In this document: one piece after another, positions 1 through 10,679 of the stretch
Numbering within the stretch: the stretch's first letter is position 1
Layout of the letters: each line of letters opens with the position of its first letter
Assembly: GCF_007666205.1 (NCBI RefSeq)
Contig: NZ_VDOR01000011.1
Location: 1-64,000 of the forward strand
Length of the DNA: 64,000 nucleotides
Reading direction: 5' to 3'
Source of the DNA: Kocuria palustris
GTDB taxonomy: Bacteria; Actinomycetota; Actinomycetes; Actinomycetales; Micrococcaceae
Position numbers and translations under genes: made by a program
The notes under the pieces: model-generated
Database searches by the model: none
Told to the model about the DNA's origin: nothing
What the model saw: only the letters and a program-made list of their open reading frames with translations

Positions 1-72
1 GGAGCCCGTTCCTCATCTCATCGACGCACCCGCGCCAAGAACCTCATGACCCACAACACCTAGTCTGTAGGG
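1..72. other. Window start, upstream region of rarA
   Basis: No gene can be assigned. One forward frame is open from base 2 to a TGA at 47-49 and could be the 3' end of an upstream gene, but about 15 codons are too few to judge. Confidence 0.3.
61..66 (+). promoter_or_regulatory. Possible -10 box (TAGTCT) for a leaderless rarA transcript
   Basis: TAGTCT fits the actinobacterial TAnnnT -10 pattern. It lies 6 bases before the rarA GTG, the distance expected if transcription starts at the start codon. No clear -35 is seen. Confidence 0.35.
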
Positions 73-1608
73 GTGACCAGTCAGCACGACACCTCGCTGT
101 TCGACCTCGACCCGGATCGCGACGACCTCGCCGCCCCGGACGGGGAGATCGCCGCCGCGGGCGGGTCCCCCGAGCAGAGCACGAGCACGACGTCGCGGGC
201 CCCGCATCGCACGGCGTCGTCGCGGCGCGCGCCCTCGCCGCTGGCCGTGCGGATGCGGCCGCGGAGCCTGGACGAGGTGGTCGGCCAGAAGCACCTGCTG
301 CGTCCCGGGTCCCCGCTGTGCGTGCTCGCGGGGGAGGACCGGGGCCCGGCAGGACCCAGCTCGATCATGCTGTGGGGGCCGCCGGGCACCGGCAAGACCA
401 CGATCGCCCATGTCATCGCGCGCGGACCGCACCGGAGGTTCGTCGAGCTCTCGGCCATCACGGCAGGCGTCAAGGACGTCCGCCGCGTCATGGACCAGGC
501 GCTCAAGGACCGGGATCTGCACGGGCGCACCACCGTCCTGTTCCTCGACGAGATCCACCGCTTCACCAAGGCCCAGCAGGACGCGCTGCTGCCGGGCGTC
601 GAGCGCGGCTGGGTCGTGCTGGTCGCGGCGACCACGGAGAACCCGTCGTTCTCGGTGATCTCGCCCCTGCTCTCGCGATCGCTGCTGCTGACCCTGCGGC
701 CGCTCGAGCGCGCCGACATCGGCGAGCTGATCGACCGCGCGCTCGTCGATCCGCGGGGCCTGGATGGAGCCGTCACGCTGCAGCCCAGGGCCCGCGAGCA
801 CCTGCTGGAGCTGTGCGGCGGCGACGCCCGCAAGGCGCTCACGGGCCTGGAGGCCGCGGCAGCCGTGGCGCTGTCCGAGGCCCGGGGGGCCGATCCCGGT
901 GCCGCCGACCGGCGCGAGACCGACGACGGGCCCGGCCCCGCGGAGGATGCCGCCGCCGGGGAGGCGGTCCCGGAGGTGACCGTCGAGCACACGACCGAGG
1001 CCATGGACCGGGCCGCGCTGCGCTACGACCGCGACGGGGATCAGCACTACGACGTCATCTCCGCGTTCATCAAGTCCATCCGCGGCTCGGACGTGGACGC
1101 CTCCCTGCACTACCTCGCGCGGATGATCGAGGCGGGGGAGGACCCTCGCTTCATCGCGCGACGGCTGATCATCTCCGCGGCCGAGGACATCGGAACCGCG
1201 GACCCCTCGGCGCTGCAGAGCGCGGTCGCCGCGGCCCAGGCCGTCCAGCTGATCGGCATGCCGGAGGGCCGCCTCCCGCTGGCCGAGGCGACCGTGCTGC
1301 TGGCCACCGCGCCCAAGTCCAATGCCGCCTACCTGGCCATCGACGAGGCCATCGCCGACGTCCGGGCCGGGAAGGCGGGGCCCGTGCCCGAGCATCTGCG
1401 CGACTCCCACTACCCGGGAGCCGCCGCCATGGGCCACGGCCGCGGCTATCAGTACGCCCACGACGCGCCGAGCGCCGTGGCGGCCCAGCAGTACCCGCCG
1501 GACGACCTGATCGGGCGCGACTACTACCGCGCCACCGACTACGGCCGCGACCGGGATCTGAAGGAGCGCACCCGGCGCCTGCGCGAGATCATCCGCGCGG
1601 GACCCTGA
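73..1608 (+). CDS. rarA: Replication-associated recombination protein A (RarA/MgsA), AAA+ ATPase
   Basis: RarA is a clamp-loader-like AAA+ ATPase that acts at stalled replication forks. Walker [10 protein letters not shown] is at residues 102-110 and Walker B FLDEIH at 157-162. The sensor stretch AATTENPSF and the C-terminal helical domain ([21 protein letters not shown]-like region) are all present. At 511 residues it is longer than most homologues (about 430-460). The extra length is an N-terminal tail of about 60 residues and an acidic Ala/Gly-rich insertion (about residues 275-305) between the ATPase core and the C-terminal domain. The GTG start is supported by a -10-like box 6 bases upstream; the Shine-Dalgarno is weak. 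Confidence 0.93.
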   Translation: MTSQHDTSLFDLDPDRDDLAAPDGEIAAAGGSPEQSTSTTSRAPHRTASSRRAPSPLAVRMRPRSLDEVVGQKHLLRPGSPLCVLAGEDRGPAGPSSIMLWGPPGTGKTTIAHVIARGPHRRFVELSAITAGVKDVRRVMDQALKDRDLHGRTTVLFLDEIHRFTKAQQDALLPGVERGWVVLVAATTENPSFSVISPLLSRSLLLTLRPLERADIGELIDRALVDPRGLDGAVTLQPRAREHLLELCGGDARKALTGLEAAAAVALSEARGADPGAADRRETDDGPGPAEDAAAGEAVPEVTVEHTTEAMDRAALRYDRDGDQHYDVISAFIKSIRGSDVDASLHYLARMIEAGEDPRFIARRLIISAAEDIGTADPSALQSAVAAAQAVQLIGMPEGRLPLAEATVLLATAPKSNAAYLAIDEAIADVRAGKAGPVPEHLRDSHYPGAAAMGHGRGYQYAHDAPSAVAAQQYPPDDLIGRDYYRATDYGRDRDLKERTRRLREIIRAGP

Positions 1609-1620
1609 TCGGCGTTTCTC

Positions 1621-1651
1621 GCGACACGAACGCCAACCATGACTATCGTCA
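1621..1651 (+). promoter_or_regulatory. Candidate sigma-A promoter and operator for glpDFK
   Basis: A -35-like GCGACA (1621-1626) and a -10-like TATCGT (1644-1649) are separated by exactly 17 bases. A small inverted repeat TGAC-tatc-GTCA (1640-1651) covers the -10 box and could be a repressor site. The rest of the 1609-1718 gap holds the Shine-Dalgarno GGAGGAGAGG (1701-1710) 8 bases before the glpD ATG. Confidence 0.45.
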
Positions 1652-1718
1652 CTCGGGACGCCGGGTACCGGACATCGGGCCCGTCGTCATCCGGGTGATC
1701 GGAGGAGAGGAACAACCC

Positions 1719-3575
1719 ATGGCCAACACCGGCTTCACCACTGATCGATCCGCACTGAACCCCGAGTCGCGCGCCCGCGCGCTCGAGCAGATGGAGAACG
1801 GCCCCCAGCTCGACGTCCTGGTGGTGGGCGGCGGCATCACCGGCGCCGGCATCGCACTGGATGCCGCCACGCGCGGACTGCGCGTGGGCATCGTGGAGGG
1901 GCAGGACTGGGCCGGAGCCACCTCGCGCTCCTCGTCCAAGCTGGTCCACGGCGGCCTGCGCTACCTCCAGCAGCTCGACGTCAAGCTCGTGGCCGAGGCC
2001 CTGGGGGAGCGCGAGCGCCTGCTCTACACGCTGGCGCCCCACCTCGTGGAGCCCGTCCCGTTCCTCTACCCGCTCCAGAAGGGATGGGAGCGGCCCTACG
2101 TGGGCACGGGCATCGGCCTGTACGACACGCTGGCCCACCTGAACTCCAAGGTGACCTCGCTGCCCAAGCGCCAGCATCTGAGCACCAAGGAGGTCCTGGA
2201 GCAGTTCCCCGACTTCCGGGAGGACGCCTCGGTCGGCGCCTTCAAGTACTGGGACGCCAAGGTCGACGACGCCCGCCTGGTCGTCACCCTCGTGCGCACG
2301 GCCGCCCGCAACGGCGCCCTGGCCGCCAACCGCACCGAGGTCGTCGATCTGCTCCACGAGGAGGACGAGTTCCAGGACGGCAGCAACGTCGTCGGCGCCC
2401 GGGTGCGCGACAAGGAGACCGGCCGCGAGTTCCCCGTGCGCGCCTCCTCGGTCATCTCGGCCGCGGGAGTGTGGACCGAGGGCGTCCAGGAGCTGGCCCC
2501 CTCCGATGCAGGGCTCAAGGTGCTGGCCTCCAAGGGCGTCCACATCGTCGTGCCGCGCGAGCGCATCCGCGGCGAGGTCGGCCTGATCCTGCAGACGGAG
2601 AAGTCCGTGCTGTTCGTGATCCCGTGGGCGCATCACTGGATCATCGGGACCACGGACACTCCGTACGAGCACTCGCTGGACACCCCGACCGCCACGGCGG
2701 CCGACATCGACTACGTCATCGCCCACGCGAACGAGGTGCTCGACGACCCCCTGACCCGCGACGACGTCATCGGCACCTACGCCGGCCTGCGCCCGCTGCT
2801 GCAGCCCGTGACCCGCGACGGCCAGGAGACCGCGTCCACCAAGGTCTCGCGCGAGCACACCGTCATGGAGCCCGTGCCGGGACTCGTGACCATCGCGGGC
2901 GGCAAGCTGACGACCTACCGCATCATGGCCCAGGACGCCGTGGACCTGGCGCTCGGCGAGCAGGAGGCCGCCCGGCGGCCGTCCATCACCGACCGGACCA
3001 TGCTGCTCGGCGCCGACGGGGTCCATGCGCTGCGGGCGCGGATCCCGCTGCTGCTCGAGGAGCTGCGCCAGGCCGCCCCGGATCCCGAGGTCTGGACCGA
3101 GCAGCGCCTGCGCGACCTGATCGCCCGCTACGGCTCGGAGCTGCACACCGTCCTGGCGCTGATCGAGGAGGACCCCTCGCTCGGCCGCCCGCTCGAGGGC
3201 GCTCCCGTCCACCTGCGCGCGGAGATCGTGCACGCGTGCCGCGCGGAGGGCGCGCTGCACCTCGAGGACCTCCTCGACACGCGCACCCGGCTGACCTACG
3301 CGGCGCCGAACCACGGCGACGCCGCGGTCGACGAGATCGCGGACCTGGCGGCCGCCGAGCTCGGCTGGGACGGGCAGCGCCGCGATCGCGAGGTCGAGGC
3401 CTACCGGTCCCGCAGCGCCGCGGAGGACGCGGCCGCCCGCACCGAGGACGAGCAGTCGGCCGAGCAGGCGCGCGACGCCGCCGAGCCGGTGGTGGAGGGG
3501 CTGAGCGTCCGCTCGGTCCATCAGGAGGGACGACAGGGCGCTCGCGACCGCGAGGCCGATCCGATGGGAGACTGA
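1719..3575 (+). CDS. glpD: Glycerol-3-phosphate dehydrogenase, aerobic, FAD-dependent
   Basis: GlpD oxidises sn-glycerol 3-phosphate to dihydroxyacetone phosphate at the membrane and passes electrons to quinone. The N-terminal dinucleotide-binding motif VVGGGITGAGIALDAATRG (from about residue 35) and the SSSKLVHGGLRYLQQ block are diagnostic, and the C-terminal DAO_C helical domain is complete. The ATG follows a strong GGAGGAGAGG site at 8 bases, so the upstream open frame is not used. The protein is 618 residues, with a charged C-terminal tail of roughly 50 residues beyond the usual end. It is the first gene of glpD-glpF-glpK; glpF starts 3 bases after its stop. Confidence 0.95.
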   Translation: MANTGFTTDRSALNPESRARALEQMENGPQLDVLVVGGGITGAGIALDAATRGLRVGIVEGQDWAGATSRSSSKLVHGGLRYLQQLDVKLVAEALGERERLLYTLAPHLVEPVPFLYPLQKGWERPYVGTGIGLYDTLAHLNSKVTSLPKRQHLSTKEVLEQFPDFREDASVGAFKYWDAKVDDARLVVTLVRTAARNGALAANRTEVVDLLHEEDEFQDGSNVVGARVRDKETGREFPVRASSVISAAGVWTEGVQELAPSDAGLKVLASKGVHIVVPRERIRGEVGLILQTEKSVLFVIPWAHHWIIGTTDTPYEHSLDTPTATAADIDYVIAHANEVLDDPLTRDDVIGTYAGLRPLLQPVTRDGQETASTKVSREHTVMEPVPGLVTIAGGKLTTYRIMAQDAVDLALGEQEAARRPSITDRTMLLGADGVHALRARIPLLLEELRQAAPDPEVWTEQRLRDLIARYGSELHTVLALIEEDPSLGRPLEGAPVHLRAEIVHACRAEGALHLEDLLDTRTRLTYAAPNHGDAAVDEIADLAAAELGWDGQRRDREVEAYRSRSAAEDAAARTEDEQSAEQARDAAEPVVEGLSVRSVHQEGRQGARDREADPMGD

Positions 3576-3578
3576 GCC

Positions 3579-4358
3579 ATGGACCTTCCCACGCAGCTGA
3601 TGCTGCCCGCCGCCCAGGAGGCCGCCGAGGTCGGCCTCGGGCAGGTGCTCGTCTCCGAGGTCCTCGGCACCGCGGTGCTGATCCTCCTGGGCGGCGGCGT
3701 GGTGGCGAACGTGCTGCTGCCGCGGACCAAGGGCCACGACGGCGGGTGGCTGCTGATCAACTTCGGCTGGGGTCTGGGCGTCTTCGCCGGCGTCTACCTG
3801 GCTGCGGCCTCGGGGGCCCACCTGAATCCCGCGGTCACCACGGGCCTGCTCTTCGCCGGGGAGGCCGAGTACGCCCCGGGCGTGGCGATCACCCCCGCCT
3901 CCACGATCGTGTACCTCGTCGCGACCGTCCTGGGCGCCTTCCTGGGTGCGGTCCTGGTGTGGCTCGCGCACAAGAAGCACTACGATCTCGCGGACGACCC
4001 GGACGCGATCCTGGGGACGTTCTCGACGGGGCCGGAGATCCGCTCGCCCCTGTGGAACATGGTCACCGAGGTCATCGCGACCTTCGTGCTCGTGGCCGTG
4101 ATCCTCAGCTTCGGCAACACCCCGTCGGGCCTCGGCCCGCTGGCGGTGGCCCTGCTGGTGGTCGGCATCGGCGCAGGCCTGGGCGGGCCGACCGGCTACG
4201 CCATCAACCCCGCGCGCGACCTCGGTCCCCGCATCGCGCACGCCGTGCTGCCCATCCCGGGCAAGGGCGGCTCCGACTGGGCGTACGCGTGGGTGCCGAT
4301 CGCCGGGCCGCTGCTCGGTGCCGTGCTCGCCGGCCTGCTGACCCGCATGCTGGCCTGA
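3579..4358 (+). CDS. glpF: Glycerol facilitator, MIP/aquaporin family
   Basis: This is an inner-membrane channel for glycerol uptake. It has the six-helix MIP layout with both NPA boxes: HLNPAVTTG (NPA at 83-85) and INPARDLGPR (NPAR at 210-213). The Asp after the second NPAR box is the residue usually associated with glycerol-conducting members. Length is 259 residues, typical of the family. The ATG sits 3 bases after the glpD stop, with GGGA in the end of glpD as a ribosome site, so translation is probably coupled. With glpD and glpK it forms a full glycerol uptake and oxidation set. Confidence 0.93.
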   Translation: MDLPTQLMLPAAQEAAEVGLGQVLVSEVLGTAVLILLGGGVVANVLLPRTKGHDGGWLLINFGWGLGVFAGVYLAAASGAHLNPAVTTGLLFAGEAEYAPGVAITPASTIVYLVATVLGAFLGAVLVWLAHKKHYDLADDPDAILGTFSTGPEIRSPLWNMVTEVIATFVLVAVILSFGNTPSGLGPLAVALLVVGIGAGLGGPTGYAINPARDLGPRIAHAVLPIPGKGGSDWAYAWVPIAGPLLGAVLAGLLTRMLA

Positions 4359-4454
4359 TCGGGCCGCACCGCCGATCCCACCGCGGCCTCCGGGTCCGCA
4401 GCCCCATCCACCCCGCTCCGGCCCCCGGCCGGGAGCCGACTCGAGGAGACGACG

Positions 4455-6266
<1,812 letters not shown>

Positions 6267-6290
6267 TCCGCGTGGCTCCGGTGCGCCTCG

Positions 6291-6322
6291 GCTCGGACGT
6301 CCCTGACGCCGGGCGTCCGAGC
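6291..6322 (+). terminator. Hairpin after glpK
   Basis: A perfect 9-bp inverted repeat, GCTCGGACG / CGTCCGAGC, with a 14-base loop lies 24 bases after the glpK stop. There is no T-run, which is usual for high-G+C actinobacteria. It separates the glycerol operon from rpsD. Confidence 0.5.
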
Positions 6323-6559
6323 TGATAGGCTCACCCGTCGGCCGGCAAGGCCCTGACTCCGACTCCTCGGACGTGTCCCAACCGCACGGACCCGGGAGTC
6401 AGAGCAGGTGACCTGCAGCGTGAGCGGGATTGCGGCTGATCCCCAGCTCTCCGCACGGGACAGATGCCGTGACGGAGGCCGAGCCGAACAGAACGCGGTC
6501 CGCCCGCAGAGCACATGTGCGCTCTGCGCGCGGAGCGCCCCGCATGAAAGGGGACCCCT
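6323..6559 (+). promoter_or_regulatory. rpsD promoter and long structured leader
   Basis: An extended -10, TGa-TAGGCT (6323-6331), sits directly after the glpK hairpin and would give a leader of about 220 nt. The leader holds three inverted repeats: CTGACTCC (6353-6360) with GGAGTCAG (6395-6402), the palindrome GCAGGT-g-ACCTGC (about 6405-6417), and GCAGAGC-(8)-GCTCTGC (around 6510-6531). Ribosomal protein S4 controls its own operon through leader RNA in other bacteria, so an autoregulatory element is a reasonable inference. I do not match it to a named RNA family. Confidence 0.4.
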
Positions 6560-7195
6560 GTGTCCAACAACGCCAACCGCGCGCGCCGTCAGGTGCGCAA
6601 GTCGCGCGCCCTCGGGATCGCGCTGACCCCGAAGGCCGAGAAGTACTTCGAGCGTCGTCCGTACGGCCCCGGCGAGCACGGGCGCGCCCGTCGCAAGCAG
6701 GACTCGGACTACAAGGTCCGACTGCTCGAGAAGCAGCGTCTGCGCGCGCAGTACAACATCCGCGAGAAGCAGATGCACCGCGCCTACGTCGAGGCCAAGC
6801 GCCGCGAGGGCATGACCGGTGAGAACCTGGTCCGCCTGCTCGAGTCGCGCCTGGACGCCCTGGTCCTGCGTGCCGGCTTCGCCCGCACCATGTCCCAGGC
6901 TCGCCAGCTGGTCGTGCACCGCCACATCATGGTCGACGGGCAGCGCGTCGACCGCCCGTCGTACATCGTCAAGCCGGGCCAGATGATCCACGTGCACTCG
7001 CGCTCGGAGAAGATGGCCCCGTTCCAGGTCGCCGCCACCGGTGCGCACCAGGATGTCCTGCCGGACACCCCGCCGTACCTGGACGTGGCGATCGACAAGC
7101 TGCAGGCGACCTACACCCGCCTGCCCGAGCGCTCCGAGGTCCCCGTGACCTGCGAGGAGCAGCTCGTGGTCGAGTACTACGCCCGCATGTCCTGA
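6560..7195 (+). CDS. rpsD: 30S ribosomal protein S4
   Basis: S4 binds 16S rRNA early in 30S assembly. The sequence has the N-terminal S4 domain in the zinc-free (C-minus) form, without the paired cysteines, and the RNA-binding S4 domain (ESRLDALVLRAGFARTMSQA, then LVVHRHIMVDG). Length is 211 residues, typical for actinobacteria. The GTG start lies a few bases after AAAGGGG. It is monocistronic here, away from the alpha operon, and followed by two strong hairpins. Confidence 0.97.
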   Translation: MSNNANRARRQVRKSRALGIALTPKAEKYFERRPYGPGEHGRARRKQDSDYKVRLLEKQRLRAQYNIREKQMHRAYVEAKRREGMTGENLVRLLESRLDALVLRAGFARTMSQARQLVVHRHIMVDGQRVDRPSYIVKPGQMIHVHSRSEKMAPFQVAATGAHQDVLPDTPPYLDVAIDKLQATYTRLPERSEVPVTCEEQLVVEYYARMS

Positions 7196-7203
7196 TCCAG
7201 GAC

Positions 7204-7243
7204 GCGGCCGGGTCGGCTCCGCTCGCGGAGCCGACCCGGCCGC
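7204..7243. terminator. Bidirectional terminator hairpin 1 between rpsD and the protease gene
   Basis: A perfect 18-bp stem (7204-7221 with 7226-7243) with a CTCG tetraloop starts 8 bases after the rpsD stop. It is symmetrical, so it could serve both converging genes. Confidence 0.8.
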
Positions 7244-7248
7244 AGGAG

Positions 7249-7280
7249 GGGCCCGCACCGTCGTCGGACGGTGCGGGCCC
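7249..7280. terminator. Bidirectional terminator hairpin 2 between rpsD and the protease gene
   Basis: A second perfect stem of 14 bp (GGGCCCGCACCGTC with its complement) has a GTCG loop and is followed by TCTTC. It stands in tandem with the first hairpin, a typical double terminator between converging genes. Confidence 0.78.
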
Positions 7281-7352
7281 TCTTCGCATCGGGGCCGTTC
7301 CTGGCGCCGGGGTCCGTCCCGGCGGCGGGCCCTGCATCGCCGCCGGCTGCGC

Positions 7353-9158
7353 TCAGTGCTTGTGCGGCGTGCGGCTCACCGCGCTGGCGGCGTTGACGAT
7401 GCCGTGGCCGTAGAACCCGTTGAACTCCGGCGTTCCCTCGCACGGCGCGGTGTAGGAGTCGTCGCGGCCCGGATAGCTCACGACGGGCGCGTCGCACGCC
7501 TTCTCGTGGGCCGAGACCGTGAGCACCTGCTCGACGCGGTGCGGCTGCATCCGCACGCCCCCGAGAGCGCGGTCGGGCTGTCCCTTGCTGCCGATGATCA
7601 GGGCGGCCACCCCGGTCGCATGCGGGGCCGCCATCGAGGTGCCCTGCATGTGCTCGTAGTAGGCGCACTGCCCCTGCGCATCGCACTCGCTGACCACGAA
7701 CGGATCGGTGGACTCGCCGTCCTCGTCCAGGATGCCCATCTCGCGCACGACGGCCGCCGGGACCGCCGCCAGGATCATGTTCCCCGGCTGACGGCTGCGC
7801 CGCGTGCCGTCGAAGTCGCGGAAGTAGCCGCCGGGGGCGGCCACGGCGGTCTGCTCGGTGCCGTAGTTCGAGTAGTCCGCCTTGAGGCCCGAGGGGCCGA
7901 CGGACGAGATGCTCAGCACACCGTCGCCCTCGGTCGGCATGTCCAGGCAGGAGTTGTCGACCACGCGATCGCGGGCCCGGCCCTCGGGGAAGTCGGGGCT
8001 CGAGGTGTCGAGCCGCGGGTCCCCGAGATCCATGTTGGAGTTGCCCATGGCCGCGATGAGGGTGACCCCGCGGTCCTGCGCGTAGCCCAGGGCCCGGTTG
8101 GCGGCCTCGATCGTGAGCCGCTGCTCGGCCTGCTCCTCCGGGCTGTCGGCCGGGTTGTCCGCGCAGTTGAAGGCCCACGGATCCAGGTAGTAGCTCATGT
8201 TGACCACGTCGATGCCCGCCGTGGGGGCGTAGGTCAGGGCCTCGAGCGTAGGCGCCAGGAAGAAGTAGCCGCTGTCCTGGCCCACGCGCAGGTTCACGAT
8301 CTCGGCCTCCGGGGCCACACCCTCGATCCCGAGGCCGTTGACGGGGGAGGCGATCGTGCTGGCCACGTGCGTGCCGTGGCCGCCCTCGTCGACCGTGTCG
8401 CCGTCCTCGCACGAGCGGTCGGGCTCCTCCTCGCACGCCCCGTCGATCTCCGGGATGTCGGTCGTGAAGTTCCGGGAGAGCCCCGCGTTCAGATTCGGCG
8501 CGATATCGGGGTGGGTGCCGTCCACGCCGGTGTCCATGACGCCCACGCGCACTCCCTCGCCGGTCTGCGTGCGATGGGCCTCGTCGGCGTCGATCATGTC
8601 GAGGTTCCACTGCCGATCCCGCAGCGGGTCGTCGGCCGCCGCGGGAGCCCGGCGCTTCTTCGCCTGCCCCGGCGGGACGCGCTCATTGCTCGGCGCCGCC
8701 TTCGCGGCAGGGCGGTCCGCGCGGGCGCGCTCGACGTCCTCCGTATCCTTGCGGTGCTCCTGCGCCTGGGCGTCCGGCGTGCGGCCGATGACCCGGTCGT
8801 CCATCGTCCCGGCGATCGCGGGCGATGCGTCGAGCCGCTGATCGAGATCGGTGGGCCCGGTCACGGTGAACAGGCCGATCGCGTCGTTGCGCTCGGCGAT
8901 CTCGCCGCCGGCCGCCTCGATCGCGGCGGCGGCCTGATCCGCGCCGGCGCCCTCCGCCGAGAGGACGAGCCGGCGCTGCTGATGCTCGTCGTCCGCCGGC
9001 TGGGCGAGGGCCGGGTCGAGGCCGCCCGCGGAGGTGATGGCCAGCGCCGAGGTCACGGCCAGGGCCGCGAGTCTGCTGGGGCGGCGGGCAGGGCGCCCGG
9101 AGGACGTCGTCCCGCCCCGACGGGACGACGGCGCGGGCGCAGCTGATGTGGAGTGCAT
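7353..9158 (-). CDS. Secreted subtilisin-like serine protease (S8 family)
   Basis: A subtilase with a complete catalytic triad: Asp209 in VMDTGVDGTHPD, His261 in GGHGTHVAS and Ser508 in GTSMAAPHATG. The N-terminus has an Arg-rich start, a hydrophobic segment and an ALA-QP cleavage site (about residue 52), so export by Sec or possibly Tat is expected. A propeptide-like region follows to about residue 185. The catalytic domain carries several cysteines and acidic insertions. I chose the ATG at 9158 because AGGGGG lies just upstream; a GTG nine codons earlier lacks a ribosome site. It is divergent from the DUF948 gene and convergent with rpsD. The substrate is unknown. Confidence 0.9.
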   Translation of the reverse strand: MHSTSAAPAPSSRRGGTTSSGRPARRPSRLAALAVTSALAITSAGGLDPALAQPADDEHQQRRLVLSAEGAGADQAAAAIEAAGGEIAERNDAIGLFTVTGPTDLDQRLDASPAIAGTMDDRVIGRTPDAQAQEHRKDTEDVERARADRPAAKAAPSNERVPPGQAKKRRAPAAADDPLRDRQWNLDMIDADEAHRTQTGEGVRVGVMDTGVDGTHPDIAPNLNAGLSRNFTTDIPEIDGACEEEPDRSCEDGDTVDEGGHGTHVASTIASPVNGLGIEGVAPEAEIVNLRVGQDSGYFFLAPTLEALTYAPTAGIDVVNMSYYLDPWAFNCADNPADSPEEQAEQRLTIEAANRALGYAQDRGVTLIAAMGNSNMDLGDPRLDTSSPDFPEGRARDRVVDNSCLDMPTEGDGVLSISSVGPSGLKADYSNYGTEQTAVAAPGGYFRDFDGTRRSRQPGNMILAAVPAAVVREMGILDEDGESTDPFVVSECDAQGQCAYYEHMQGTSMAAPHATGVAALIIGSKGQPDRALGGVRMQPHRVEQVLTVSAHEKACDAPVVSYPGRDDSYTAPCEGTPEFNGFYGHGIVNAASAVSRTPHKH

Positions 9159-9211
9159 GGATCCCCCTGGATCGAGAGTGGACACACCGATGCATTGATG
9201 TGGTGCAGATC

Positions 9212-9239
9212 ACAGTACAGCGTCGTCCTCGCTGGTCAG
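9212..9239 (-). promoter_or_regulatory. Candidate promoter for the S8 protease
   Basis: On the minus strand, CTGACC (9239-9234) and TACTGT (9217-9212) are separated by 16 bases, a fair sigma-A match. It would give a leader of about 45 nt before the ATG. Confidence 0.45.
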
Positions 9240-9295
9240 AGGCACGGGGACGGCCTCCGGACGGAACCGCCGCCGCGGGGGAGGCGAGCGGACGG

Positions 9296-9348
9296 CACGA
9301 AGTCCGCATCACAGCGGACCGCGCAGTTCGTGACCTTGTTGTTACAGT
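9296..9348 (+). promoter_or_regulatory. Inverted repeat and extended -10 promoter for the DUF948-alaS operon
   Basis: An extended -10, TGt-TACAGT (9340-9348), lies about 110 bases before the DUF948 ATG. Just upstream is a nested inverted repeat: GTCCGC-atcaca-GCGGAC (9302-9319) inside CACGAA...TTCGTG (9296-9332). It could be an operator in this divergent region. The rest of the 9159-9458 gap shows nothing further. Confidence 0.4.
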
Positions 9349-9458
9349 TGACCCCGCACTGCACGCCCATCGCCGACCCTGCCCGTCGACGCGGGCTGCG
9401 GGGTCAGGGCAGGTTCTCCCGATCGCTGCCGCCGCCGAGCAAGGAGCACCCGAAGCAC

Positions 9459-10139
9459 ATGACCGGAGGAGATGTCGCCGGGCTGATCGCAGCCGGCGTG
9501 TTCGCAGTGCTCGTCGCGCTGATGGCGGTCCCCTTGCTGAAGCTGGGGCGGGTCTTCGACGAGCTGCGGGTGCTGATCCGCGATCTGAACGACGAGACCG
9601 AGCCCCTGCTCGAGGAGGTCACGCGCACCGTCGCCACGACCAACACGCAGCTCGAGAAGGTCGACGTCATCACGGACAGCGTCTCGGACGCGTCGGCCAA
9701 CATGTCGGCCATGACCTCGCTCGTGGCCTCGACGGTCGGCCAGCCGATCATCAAGACCGCGGCCTTCTCCTCGGGCGTGCGACGGGCCTTCAGCGGCGAC
9801 GCCGTCCGGGCCCGCCGCGAGGAGCGCCGGCGCGCCCGCGAGGCCGAGGAGCGGGCTGCGGCATCGTCGGCCGGGGCTCCCGAGGAGGCGCCGGGCGACA
9901 GCCGCCTCGACGGCGATGTGCCGGCCGCGGAGCAGGCGCCGGCCCCGAGCGCTTCCCCGGAGCGGCAGGACCCGCCGAAGCGCACGGCCGCCGAGGGATC
10001 CTCGGCCGCCGCGCAGACGAGGAGCGAGCCCTCCGACGACGGCTCGGACGGCCCGTGGTGGAAGGGCACCGAATGGGACACCGAGCCCGGCGGCCCGGCG
10101 ACGGATGCCGCCGATCCGGCCGAGGGGCGCGGAGCATGA
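9459..10139 (+). CDS. DUF948-type membrane-anchored protein
   Basis: The first 25 residues form one membrane helix (LIAAGVFAVLVALMAVPLLKL). They are followed by an amphipathic, probably coiled-coil region with the LDETRVLIRDLNDETEPLLEEV-like pattern of DUF948/YtxG proteins (about residues 28-100). The last ~120 residues are low-complexity Ala/Glu/Pro/Ser. The role of DUF948 proteins is not established. The gene is 226 codons, starts after AAGGAG at 12 bases, and its stop overlaps the next start by 4 bases. Placement upstream of alaS is usual in actinobacteria. Confidence 0.75.
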   Translation: MTGGDVAGLIAAGVFAVLVALMAVPLLKLGRVFDELRVLIRDLNDETEPLLEEVTRTVATTNTQLEKVDVITDSVSDASANMSAMTSLVASTVGQPIIKTAAFSSGVRRAFSGDAVRARREERRRAREAEERAAASSAGAPEEAPGDSRLDGDVPAAEQAPAPSASPERQDPPKRTAAEGSSAAAQTRSEPSDDGSDGPWWKGTEWDTEPGGPATDAADPAEGRGA

Positions 10140-10600
10140 GCGCCTTGAGCAGGATCGCCGTGCTTGCCGCGGGCGCCGCGGTCGGTGCGGCCGCGGGCCG
10201 CGCCGCCGGAGGCGACGAGGGCCGCCGCGCGCTCGGCCAGGCCGTCCGTCGCAGCCGCGCCGCGATCGAGCCCGCCCCCGGCGGCGACGATCAGCCGGTC
10301 CGGGAGAACCGCCTGGGCAGCCGCGTGCTGCGCATCGCCCAGGACATCCGCTCGGGCATGGACCAGGCCGAGGCCGAGCTGCGAGGGCAGCTGAGCCGGC
10401 CCGCGGGTGCCGGGCGGCGGCCGGGTCCGGCCGGGGTCGCATCGCGCTCCGGGGCCGAGCCGCCCCACGCCGAGGCGCCCGGCCTCGAGGGGCACGGCAC
10501 CGGGCTGCCCGGCCAGGACCTGGCCGCGGAGCCCACCGTCATCGACCACGACGAGCGGCCGCGCGCCGCCGTCGACGGCTCGGACGGCCCCGGGCGCTGA
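10136..10600 (+). CDS. Small hypothetical protein upstream of alaS
   Basis: A 154-residue protein with an Ala/Gly-rich N-terminal hydrophobic segment (IAVLAAGAAVGAAAGRAAGG) that could be a short membrane or glycine-zipper anchor. A charged helical stretch (ENRLGSRVLRIAQDIRSGMDQAEAELR in outline) and a disordered tail follow. The ATGA overlap with the DUF948 gene implies coupled translation. Similar small proteins occupy this place in related actinobacteria. I cannot assign a function. Confidence 0.65.
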   Translation: MSALSRIAVLAAGAAVGAAAGRAAGGDEGRRALGQAVRRSRAAIEPAPGGDDQPVRENRLGSRVLRIAQDIRSGMDQAEAELRGQLSRPAGAGRRPGPAGVASRSGAEPPHAEAPGLEGHGTGLPGQDLAAEPTVIDHDERPRAAVDGSDGPGR

Positions 10601-10679
10601 CCCCGGGGCAGCCCACCCGCCCGGCAGACCCGGGCGGCAGCCGAGACCGAACCGAACCACACAGGACCACGAGGTACAC

